DNA of 30,792 nucleotides, taken from contig JASJQH010000096.1 in NCBI GenBank assembly GCA_040143965.1, positions 1-30,792 on the forward strand. The letters run 5' to 3'. Under the pieces are notes generated by a model. The model worked only from the letters and a program-made list of their open reading frames with translations. It had not been told where the DNA came from and searched no databases. Position 1 is the first letter of the stretch, and every line of letters begins with the position of its first letter. This DNA comes from Basidiobolus ranarum. Its lineage: Eukaryota > Basidiobolomycota > Basidiobolomycetes > Basidiobolales. Shown here in pieces: positions 20,757 to 30,792 of this stretch. The position numbers and the translations under genes are program-made.

Positions 20757-23400
20757 TTAGCGAATCAGGCAGATGGCTGATGCTATAATGGGCCCCTGAT
20801 GAGAGGTGCTCACAGCCTGCAGGAGAATCGCTTCCGGATCAGACTCAGCAAACTCAGCTTGAATGATTTGAATCATTAATGTCGGCAAAAGAAACTCCAT
20901 CATTCTCGAGTGCATCGTATTTAACATTGTACGCTGTTGATTGAGTCTCATCTCAACATGATCCAGGCTCGGGCGAGCTTCACATATGACTCGACACTGC
21001 TAAGAACGGCAGTGATGCGGGCCATTGTTGCATTTTAGCCAGCCTCAAGTTGTCGCAGCATTGTATTCTATCATTAAGCACATCAAGCTGTGATTCGATG
21101 ACTTTAGGCTCTACCTATTGATACGTGCCTTTGTTGAATCTTCCTTGCGTTGTTTTGGGTGCAGGCGCACGACCCGAATTCATGATTTTTAGCTTGATCT
21201 AGTGATTGGTCAGTAATGCAGAGTAACCGAGTACATCTGTGGGTGAAAGTATCAGTGTCAGCAAAGGTGAATACATTGCGACATTAACACATTCGTTGTA
21301 CATTGGCTGCAAGTTGTACTCATCGATTATTTGAAGATAAATTAGTGTCTCCACTTTCATGTAGGGTGACCATCCAACTGAAGTTAATCGAGCTGAAAGT
21401 AACCCCAATGGCAGTGAACCATCCTCACATGAACCAAGGGCATATCGACTTATTGCAAGACATTACTTATTCGCTCATTGATGTTTGAATTATGCCAGTT
21501 ACTATCCATCTGCTTGCATTATTCACACAATTCGTTGAATCTACGAATCCTCAAGAGCGCAGGGGACCATAGGCCTCTGTAAATAGCATCCGCATTTAGA
21601 ACTGAAATATTATTGGAGGGTGGGACTGTTTTCATTAGCTACTTTCTTATTGATTGTCTAATCACTAAAGTGGATTTCTGAAATGTTTCTCAAGCATTGC
21701 ATGCCAGCCATCGAGATTACTACGTATACAGTGGCATATAAATGGAGAAAATCATTGTTAACGATTAGGCCTGGGCTCCGTTTATCATGCGAACCAGCAG
21801 ATAGGCGATTGAGCACTACATCACTTAATGTAGAATCAGTATCTGGAGTGGGAATCACGTACTAAGATGCAGAGAAAGGATCGTTGATCTCCATTAGTCA
21901 CAATAGGATGCATTCATTACAATGTTATGGAATTGCTGCCTCCTACATCCGAGCAGTGGACATAGATTAAACATCGCAATTGGAGAAGCAAAACAAGTAG
22001 CATCCGACAGGTTCGGTGCTGATGGTTGTACGGAAATCTCTAGTGACACCATGACACACCCATTTATGTCACTAGGTGTGTCCAGGATCTGATAAATTCC
22101 GAGAGTTAGATACACACTCTATGACACATACCGGTTATTCATTCACATACTCTCGGTTGTTCCAAATGAGAAGAAATATTGGCAATGTCTCAATTTAGCC
22201 AACTTCCTTTCCTAGGCCAGAGCTTTCAATAGGGGCGATTTGAGTTATTGAGGAGATGTGTATTGGCATGAATGGAGGTAAATGATTGTCTAGATGTTGT
22301 TACACCTCCCCAAATCAGTCTCAAATAGTCGATTTGGGAGAGACTGCCCCAAGAAAGCATGAGAATAAATTTTGGTATCAACCATTAAAGTATAATGCTG
22401 CATGGATTGGGGATTCATTTATTCCAGGATGGTGCTGGCCACCATCTCACAATTTCAACAACGCTCTCTCTAAATGGCATAGTGAAACTTACCAAAATCA
22501 ACATGTACAGAGCTTTTCCATGTTGGATCTGTAGCCGAAGCATTTTGCAGACAACAGGTCACATAAATTACACGATAACAATACGCTAAGACTTTGTTTA
22601 TCATACTGTTCTCCGGTTGAGAACAACTAGCAGCCAATGAGGTGGATGGTGGAGAAACCGATATCCTAGATTTTATTGATCCAGTTTGAGCAAGAGTCAT
22701 GGGTCTGTACCCGGGATTCCTGTTGGGAATTGTCTCTAGTGAGTCAAGCAAACCAGTATCTCTGAGCCATTCCCTCATTCTGGCGAATGTGGCCCCCTAT
22801 TCGGAGAATTCAATTATGAAAGCCGATCACTTGAACATCGTGACGGATTGGCCTCCTTTCCACCAGTAGTGTGTTGAAACGCTAGATAGCACATTTGTTT
22901 ATCCGTTTCCACCTCACCTTCACTGGCGAATCCGTTGGTGACATTGGGGTTTCTTGTCGTTTTGTAGCATACCTGGTCAAATCAAATGATTATGAACCAA
23001 CAGAATCCCATAAGGAGCTAAGACCAAACAAAAGCGGAAACTGCAGAAATGTGGTTATTCGCACATAATGAATATAATTGACTAGATTGACGAGAGTGAT
23101 CATCAAGCTTGAATACTTACTAACGCGATAGTATCATTGTATTCCACTCAGTTAGGTAAGATGACTCTTGATCCATCTAACGTTACACGCAGAGATTTTT
23201 AGGCGATTGTTATGGTTTCACATATCATTGGGTACCTATTGACTCTACACTTTGTAACATAGCTCAGTCTTACCAACATGGTATGTGTAACGGAGTGCAC
23301 TCTCGGCACCTCATGCGTAATTCCGCCTGACTTGGCCATGGCATTGTTTATCTGTGTGTTTGTGATCTTGAGGCCTTGCAGGAATCGCATCACGATGGGT
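20757..23400 (-). pseudogene. Fragmented minus-strand coding block, family unrecognised
   Basis: A run of minus-strand open stretches (around 23.2-23.4, 22.47-22.78, 21.9-22.1, 21.66-21.86, 21.2-21.45 and 20.76-21.0 kb) reads more like protein than the surroundings, all with the same polarity. Examples are PVIESQLD-like coiled-coil heptads near 21.1 kb, MEFLLPTLMIQIIQAEFAE followed by SDPEAILLQAV near 20.85 kb, and WLRDTGLLDSLETIPNRNPG near 22.7 kb. GC content is raised in the last two. The block is interrupted many times (about a dozen or more breaks), so it is probably one or more old, dead genes. Parts of the upper end might instead be exons, since GTAAGT/CAG pairs occur. It could be a host gene copy or an integrated viral gene; I cannot decide and do not recognise the family. 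Confidence 0.33.
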
Positions 23401-26400
23401 GCTAATAATAGCTGGGGGCGGCGGGACAGTAGAGATTGATTTCATTTAATGAAACAGAAATACACACGAATTCAACGTACTTTACTGTCATTACTCATGC
23501 TCCAGAAATGGATGGGATCCAGCACAATATATGGTGATGTAATGATACTGTTCCAGAGGCAGCCATTCTGCATGCTCGGTTGTGCACTTGGACAGCCAAA
23601 ATCTTCCTTAAACATCCACTGAATCGTATTCTTATGTTCGGATGATTGGTTACACTAATCAAATTCACCAAGCATGATCAGAACACTGATTTGTCTACAG
23701 CAAAGCGCTCAAGCAAGACATTCACACAGTGGTGCTTAGTAATAAGTTAAACTTAGCATCATCGCTAGAGGTCAAGCCCAATCTAAACTCTGGTCATGGT
23801 GGAATTGGATTCATATCAATTTAACTAAACCTCGGTTCTGGTTAGTGTGACACAGAAAGGTTAATAATATTCCTTACCATTCGTTTCACCTTGTCTTACA
23901 CATCACTTTATGCGATTTCTCATGATGCGGTGATGATCGCTTACACTATTTGATGTTACTCACCTATATTAGGTCGAGGAAGAATAGCATTCAAAACCCA
24001 CTCAATATCAGGCCTTCCAATAGAAGATTGTCTCATGCTTATTAAGTCAATTACTAATTTAGAAATTGGCAGTTTTTTAGATGGAGATGGGAAAGGAATC
24101 AGACTGGATTTGAAATTTGTTCGAAGCACTGCCAAAATAGCACATGCATTACTTCAATGATGCCCATATAGTTATGTATTATGCGGATTGCTATCATTGT
24201 TGCCAGAAATCCTTCCGATCTTGGACTGACCCATTTCCTTTCACTTCAATAGGGCAATGATCAGCTTCGACTCCATGAGAGCCGGTTACAAAGTATGATC
24301 TTGCAGCCCTAATTTTGTTGGACGTGATGCTTCTAGAGTATTGGCAGAGTTATCTGTCCTAGAATCCATACGTCCAACGCCTTGCTCCTTGAGTCAGCAT
24401 ATTTGATATTGTTTGATGAATGTCCTTCGTGTGTGGTTTCGTTTCATATACAATGCACTAACCATGAGCATGTCTTACTCCAGGCGATTTCTTCACGATA
24501 ATCTAATAAGATTGACATTAATAGGTTGGTGTACTAAAGATTGAGTTCATCTGGTGCGTAGCAGGTGGGTAGTACGAGATGCAACTTTGTTATGTGTAAT
24601 TTAAATTTCAGAGTACTGGTGCATCATTACTTCATTTTTAATCCGAGGGGTGAGTGGGCAAAGTGGAGAGATGCCTTGATGGTATTATGGGAAATAGCCC
24701 TACGCCATAACTGTTGCTTTGAGGAGGCCGCAAGTCAAACATTGTTCAGGGCCAACTATAGAGTTCCATTTATTAGTGTTATACTTTGAAATAATTTGAA
24801 ATAAAGAGCTCGGTTGGCACGTATGCTTAACTAAATGATTAATCAGAAAATATGGGTTATTAATAACAATGGAGAGACCATTGGATATTCTTTTAGGCAG
24901 AGGACAATGACAGTGATTTCAATTGAATGAATAAATCAAAATCAGGATAAACAAAATAAAATGTCTAATCTTTGTTCACTCAACTAAGTGCTCATAGTTT
25001 TGCGATAAAAATCACCTTACGAGCTGGTTTTTTCTTACTAACTTTGGTAACAGAAGTTCCCAATTAGTGGTTTCATCTGAACCGTCTTTGTTTCCAGAAT
25101 TACTCACTTCTTTCTTAGATGTCTGTTATCCGAGTGGATAAGGAGTCCACTTGAATCTTATATCAATATACTAGCATGAGCCTCTTGGATGACGGTTACG
25201 TGGTTGGCTACAAAGGAGGAATTTGACAGTAGTATTGATGACCTGCGGATACAATAGAAATTTCATCCCTCAAATACTACACTTTACAGATATCTCTCAC
25301 TTGACATGTGGCAATTTGTAGTCTGATTCACCTCAGGGATAATCTAAGATCCTTTGTGAGAGTGGATACTGCTTCTTTGAAATTTTTGGATATATCTGAA
25401 TAAGCCCAAGAAGCAATTAAAAGCTCATTTGTTTGGTTTTGGATGCCATATACATACGTTAATGTAGAGTAGAGCAGAGAATAGAGAATCTATGAATTGG
25501 ATTCAAGATATATATTGTTCACCTAATAATCCATGAGTTCATAATTCATACTTGGCACAGAAGGCGTTCATTGGTTAAGTGGTTTATAGGGAGCAGCGGT
25601 GGTTTGTTTCAAAAAAACCAAGCACTTGACCAGCAGGTTTACATAGTCTCTAGAGAGCATGCCTTTTCATTTGAAATGTTCATCTGATTCTGACAAGCCC
25701 AGTTTGGGTTTCTATTATACTTGTGGAATATTGGTCAAGATAAATCAACTGAAATGTATGCATAACTCTTACACAGCCTTACATTCAGTAAACTGTTGCA
25801 TTGTAATAAATCTCTGCTAATAATGGCAAACTTATCTCTTGTTTGTATACTATGTGATTGGCTTTTATACTATATACACCGGCAAAACAATAAAGTATAG
25901 TGGATAGGGTTGAACAACTGCAAACAGTTATGATAAGACATTACTCTGTATAATCAATTTATTGCAGCATTATATTAAAGGTCTAAGATGAGTTACAGTG
26001 GCATTTCAACCCCCCTTTGGGGGAATCATCCTCTTTTTGTAAAGCAGGTGACCAATGAGAAATTAATTCTGAGCTCAAGATAATTGCAATACATGTATGT
26101 TGGGTAGTCACAGCATTTGTAGGATTTCTGAGTGTGCAAAGTTATTAAAAACATAATGGTCGAAAGGTATTCAGAAAAACCAAAGCACTCTGATATCTCA
26201 CACAAACACTTTCTTTATAGTTGCCATGATTCTGTATATGAGAAAGTTTTTGTAGTAACACTCTCAAGTAGCTAGTGCGGTAGATATCCCATATATCCTG
26301 AGTGAGAATAAAGCATTACAATGTAGTTTGAGATAGATCTAAATGCTCTACATTATAGATAGTTCAAACACCAACAATAGTAAAGTATATCTCTTCTCGT

Positions 26401-28867
26401 CATCTATTTTATGATTTGGGTATTTACTAGTAGGTTGTATGTACAAATTAAGAATATATTAAGAAAAATCGATGTTCTTTTACTGTTACAAGATACGTGA
26501 ATCCTTGCTGCAATGGCAGTATATACTGTTTGGTTTAAGATGCTATGATGTCAGTCAAATACAGGAGCATGGGCAATTCATAGTCATCTCATCCTTTGGT
26601 GCAAGCTAAGTTGATATCTATATCATGGTAGCTATGGAGGGACTGCTGAGATTGATGCATATCTACAAAAACCAGAGCTGATATATGTACTACGTTGTGG
26701 AGTATAATGATTCAATTTCAACGGGAGCTCTGATGCAGAATATCCGCCTGGTAAACCAAGATCACTCTGAGGCCAGTGACATTAGTTTGATTGCCCATCA
26801 TATAACCTACCTCCAGGAATGCACTGCCTTGCTTTTCATTTCCCAGATGTTCGCATAATGTAACATACAAATATTATAGATTGTTAATGCTTTTCAACTA
26901 CTCGTGTATATATGCTGAAAAGAGATACAACGGGGTGCTATTACTTGCCAATGACTTTGTCGTTAAAGTGAATGCTTATTGATTTATCCAACCCCGCTTC
27001 CGAACCAAACACATTAGTATATTTTGATTTGTTTGTAACTCAGCTGCTTGAATGCTGATATGAAATTCCTAGCTAAAACACGCTCCTTACTCTGATTCAA
27101 ATGTGTACATCTGTTTTACTGCAGGTTTAGCAATTGCGGTTCACATTTTATGAGCGTTGCTGTTTCATTAGAAATCAATATCATATCTGAATATAAGAAA
27201 CTGTCTAACTTCTGTATCTGACCAGTCAAACTCATCTCCCAATACAGTATTCCGTCTTCATGATTTCTCTGGAACATATTTTCCCTTGCAGTATAAGTAT
27301 ATCCTGGAATGCTCTCCAAAAGCTTAGTGGATATATTGGTTGAGTGCCTTGATTCACCACAGTAAAAGAGTCATATGCACTGTCTTAGTGATGGTGGTAT
27401 TGTGCTTGGGACCAGATGGAGTCGGTTTCTATATGGTGTTGATGGATTCAAAATTCCCGCTTGAAACATCGGATCATTGGGGGGTGGAACTTAGTTCAAA
27501 GTCGGATTCAAAGTGTGTTTACTTGGTAGCATCCGCTTCACAGTACAACACTTGTACTCCAAGCTTGAGAATTGAGAAGAGTATTAGCCAATTGAAACTG
27601 AGGATTTCTCCAAAAATGAAACAGTGGATATTTCAGCCAAGTTTCAAGATTCGTATACTTAATACGCTTTGAATAGTAACTTGTAAGACACACAGGAAAC
27701 TTAGTTGTTATTAATATAAACATAGTCTAAATTGCTTCGAAGAATCTGGTAAGGGTACCGTTTATGGCTTAGGCTGGCACACTTTGGCTTATGTCTCGGC
27801 TTGAATCTTGGTGGGAAACTGGGCATAGTTGAGTCATAAGGTATGCTCGGGGTATCACACACGGATTCGCGAGGTTAAGAGTATTGTTGATTTCTCAATT
27901 GATGACTTGTGGCTATTAGTTTTTTAGTAATCATGGGATGTTTGACTCATTGATACTAACAAGCTCCCCCTTGAGGAATGGCCAAATTTCACTTGCCTCA
28001 GTCTAGGGTGTAGCGGACTACATCATTATATCGATTCTTGAATGATCTCACTGATTCACCAGAGTCCCATTCTAAATACTCTAACCAGATAAGATCAGAG
28101 CGTTGGGGAAAACCACCACAAGCAAAAATCAAGCCAAGTGAAGTTAGGCTTGCCTTCTGGAAATGATGAGAATGATCCGAAATTCTGGGAGCTAAACTTG
28201 TTGGTAAAAAGGATCTAACTTGTCACTTAGTAGAACGGATTGCAGGTTTTTCATTAGATTAGCTAGTTTGAACTCTACAACATCCCATATCTCATTACTT
28301 TAAACTTATGAACACACGTTCAAAGCGTCGCCACAGATGAGGAAATATCTGAGTTTAGTTCAATTATAAGGCCTTTACACCTTCACCCCTATCAGTAACT
28401 ATTCAAGATGATTCAAAAGTCCAAGTTACAAGAAATTCTATCGAACCAGTTGGTCAATTCATTCATGTCTGAGTAGAAGGCTAGAACATGAGACAACAGG
28501 CTGTAGTGCATCTCCACTTGTGGCCATATAGACTGGGCATTTGTTTGCGATAGTACAGAGGAGCAATACGAACCAAGACTCATATAATGTCTCAGCAAGG
28601 ATTACCTTTACCTCGTTCGAGGCGGAAAAATACTCCTAAATTCTAGTACCGCTTGGGACCTTGCATTTTATGATGGCAAATCACATGGCATCTCCATGGA
28701 CAAATCAGCACCCGGTCAAAGTAGGGTACGCTGATGAGATGATAGAGTTTTACTCGGGGTAATGCGGTATCATGCACAGATATCTATGGAATCTATCGGA
28801 TTTGGAGTAGACCAATCTTCAATCACTATATCAACATATCAATATTGCAGAGTAGCTTAGAACTTGA
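23401..28867. other. Long intergenic stretch, nothing firm
   Basis: About 5.5 kb without a supported gene. The open frames at 24565-24789, 27116-27319, 27340-27672, 27538-27723 and 28413-28598 are at or near chance level, and the longest (110 codons, 27340) begins with TTG rather than ATG. The part from about 25 to 27 kb is more AT-rich. A small perfect hairpin, CCCCC-TTT-GGGGG, lies at 26011-26023. No repeats or RNA genes were identified. Confidence 0.45.
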
Positions 28868-29698
28868 CCCAATGCGAGTCAGCTCTTGAAACACCATTTA
28901 CCATCAGAAAATGGTGCTGTCCACACGAATTGTATACTCCGACGTATGACATTAACTAAGTGCCCATTCTGTAGACATTTATTCAAGACAATTCTGATGA
29001 ATGCTGTAGACAAATCCGTTACTACCAATATGAATCAAGTTGTGCATTATGGATTCCAAATGGATCAGGCATACCAATGCTATTCACGATTTCACCACAT
29101 CTTCGAATCAAAAGAAGATACCACATTGTGCCTTCTAACATGGTCCACCCTCTAAAACCAGATGGAGAGTGATCGCTGAGCAATTAGAATCAACATGCTC
29201 ACTCGTCCCTACTTGAGCATTATGCGTTCAAATATCAGATTCTAATTCCTCACTATATCCCAAATGGACACATTGAAGTTTCATACGAGTTCTGATTCAC
29301 CATCCGAACGAACCCTCCGATCAACTATCCCAACTCAAACCAGGAGACAAGGAGCCCCTTTCAAGTCATTCCAATTACAGGTGCTAAAGCTATCTTGTCA
29401 CATTGAAATTCGAGATAGTCCACCAAGTCCAGTCATTTTGCCTCATAATTAAGTCTTATTCATACGAGCATTGCCTAGATGTCGATATTTGTTTGCTGAT
29501 GTATTGGCTCAAAAGAAACGTGCGGTTTGGCGTACAGGCCATTTTCACTTATTAGAATCAGGTGATAGAATGGTTGCTCTGAGCAACATGATTGACCAGG
29601 TTGAATCATCCTCATTTATGATTCCACGAATCAGGAATAAGGAGCTTAGTGATCGAAATAACATGAATGTATATACAATTGTATCGAAGCCACTTTAA
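28868..29698 (+). pseudogene. Fragmented plus-strand coding block, family unrecognised
   Basis: One frame stays open for about 276 codons with only about three interruptions, where about 17 stops would be expected at random in this composition. Its open parts contain protein-like stretches such as RYLFADVLAQKKRAVW and HLLESGDRMVALSNMID near 29.5 kb. The frame may continue upstream with lower quality. It ends about 270 bases before the second BTB gene and shows no similarity to it. I do not recognise the family; it could be a decayed host gene, a multi-exon gene, or debris of a foreign element. Confidence 0.33.
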
Positions 29699-29829
29699 AA
29701 ATGGGAATTCTGTTGTATGAATAAGTCTCGAATAATCAAAATATTCTGGGTCATCTAAATATAACTAAATATCAGGAATTTAAGACTGGCACTAAAACGA
29801 AGTCTAAATTTTCAAAGGAATGACTATTT

Positions 29830-29838
29830 CTATAAATA
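29830..29838 (+). promoter_or_regulatory. TATA box of BTB paralogue 2
   Basis: CTATAAATA lies about 135-140 bases before the ATG at 29972. The same CTATAAAT core precedes the paralogue at 15452-16003. Confidence 0.55.
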
Positions 29839-29971
29839 TGGGTCCCATCCCAGATTTACTACCATTCCGTCAGCCTCTTTGCATTCTCTTTGATTTATAC
29901 ATACCAACTGTAAGTTTACTCTTTTCTTCAGCATTTTAGAACTCAGCACTTCAAAATCGATCGATAATACA

Positions 29972-30592
29972 ATGGCGCTTGTCCAGAATACAAATAAATC
30001 CCACCCGACTGCCACTCCCACGATGAAAAATCGTTTGGGTCAAGTATCCCCTCCTATAGTTTCTTGGGCAACTATAGTAGGCACTCCTGAAGCTCTTGGC
30101 TTTATACGTACCTCAGAAATTGAGGCAATCCCTAAAGCCTATGTACTTGAACACCTACGACAAATGGGCTCAACTCTTTTCAATAATTCTTTTTCCACCA
30201 ATGTAAGACTTGAGATTTATGACAAGATGGGAAACAGCAATGCGTTCTGGGTTCACGATTTCTATTTTTCACAAGAGAGTGCATTACTTTTCCGACTACT
30301 GAATACCTCTCGTCCACGCCGACCTTCGTCTCCTTTCGCTGAACTTCACGGTTGGCTAGACAAAGGAAAAGTCGAAAAAGACGAGGAAACAGACAAACTA
30401 CATGTACAGTTAGAAGTTCCCTGCTCAATTACATTTACCGCTATCTTAGAATGGTTGTATATACATGATGACGACAAATGGCTAGCCAGTATGAATGAAG
30501 ACAATTTTGATGGTATCTTAGCCAACGTTGCATATTTACGACTCAACCAGGATGCGTACTACGTCTTGGCCCGTTATTACGAAGATTTGTAG
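29972..30592 (+). CDS. BTB/POZ-like protein (paralogue 2)
   Basis: A 206-residue single-exon protein, a probable protein-interaction adaptor like its paralogue at 15452-16003. The first ~70 residues are unrelated between the two and look flexible (Pro/Thr/Asn-rich start). The shared part begins with STNVRLEIYDKMGNSNAFWVHDF (75-97), then a hydrophobic helix region (SALLFRLL, 103-110), a charged insert (112-142) with many Lys/Glu/Asp, and the C-terminal block: VPCSITFTAILEWLYIHDDDKWL (149-171), NFDGILANVAYLRLN (178-192) and YYVLARYYEDL (196-206). The insert is longer than in paralogue 1. The ATG has a good context (ACAATGG) and a TATA box upstream. A polyadenylation hexamer follows the gene. 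No second domain is present, so binding partners are unknown. Confidence 0.88.
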   Translation: MALVQNTNKSHPTATPTMKNRLGQVSPPIVSWATIVGTPEALGFIRTSEIEAIPKAYVLEHLRQMGSTLFNNSFSTNVRLEIYDKMGNSNAFWVHDFYFSQESALLFRLLNTSRPRRPSSPFAELHGWLDKGKVEKDEETDKLHVQLEVPCSITFTAILEWLYIHDDDKWLASMNEDNFDGILANVAYLRLNQDAYYVLARYYEDL

Positions 30593-30792
30593 GTTCGACT
30601 TGATCGCGTGAATTTAGTCATTCTGATACCACTCGCCCAGCTTAGCATATCTATTATGGAAGTAGAATTACTTTCCAATGTGATTTGGCTAATCGTTGGT
30701 GTAATGAAATTGCTTAGAAACAGCTTATAATAAACCAAAATTGCCATCCATTACCGGAAATATCTTGTAAATCCCCTGATGACTCATCTGTG
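30593..30792 (+). other. 3' flank of BTB paralogue 2
   Basis: This contains AATAAA at 30729-30734, about 137 bases after the stop, a plausible polyadenylation signal. No further gene begins before the window ends. Confidence 0.45.

Noticed and set aside
27340-27672. 110-codon plus-strand frame with hydrophobic start
   Set aside because: It begins with TTG; the first ATG leaves a shorter frame without support.

Overview
The window looks like a gene-poor stretch of a fungal nuclear genome. It is AT-rich, has short spliceosomal-type introns, a Pho85-type (PCL) cyclin, a two-finger C2H2 regulator with the FRRRHDLxRH / TDALKRH helices common in fungi, and relics of a Ty1/copia retrotransposon. 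I cannot name the species; an early-diverging fungus is a guess. Only about five genes are well or fairly well supported in 30.8 kb. Most of the rest has no coding signal above what chance gives at this composition, where a stop falls roughly every 16 codons and open runs of about 100 codons occur several times by accident.

Layout. 1-2.1 kb: nothing firm. 2.16-2.46 kb (+): a possible small secreted cysteine-containing protein. 4.52-5.71 kb (+): C2H2 zinc-finger transcription factor with a short first exon and a small intron. 5.7-9.3 kb: nothing firm. 9.31-11.07 kb: a cluster of copia-type LTRs in both orientations with the tail of one internal region. 13.81-14.73 kb (+): a possible two-exon gene of unknown family. 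15.45-16.00 kb (-): a BTB/POZ-like protein. 19.10-19.69 kb (-): PCL-type cyclin. 20.7-23.4 kb (-): a fragmented coding signal that looks like one or more long-decayed genes. 28.9-29.7 kb (+): a second fragmented coding signal. 29.97-30.59 kb (+): a second BTB/POZ-like protein, paralogous to the first.

The supported genes do not form an operon or an obvious cluster. They are monocistronic, on both strands and kilobases apart, most with a TATA-like box about 75-140 bases before the start codon. The functional themes are regulatory: a DNA-binding factor, a cyclin-dependent kinase partner, and two probable protein-interaction adaptors. No rRNA, tRNA, CRISPR array or complete mobile element was found. 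I did not find a convincing undescribed system; the most useful leads are the BTB paralogue family, the minus-strand fragmented coding block, and the unassigned two-exon gene.
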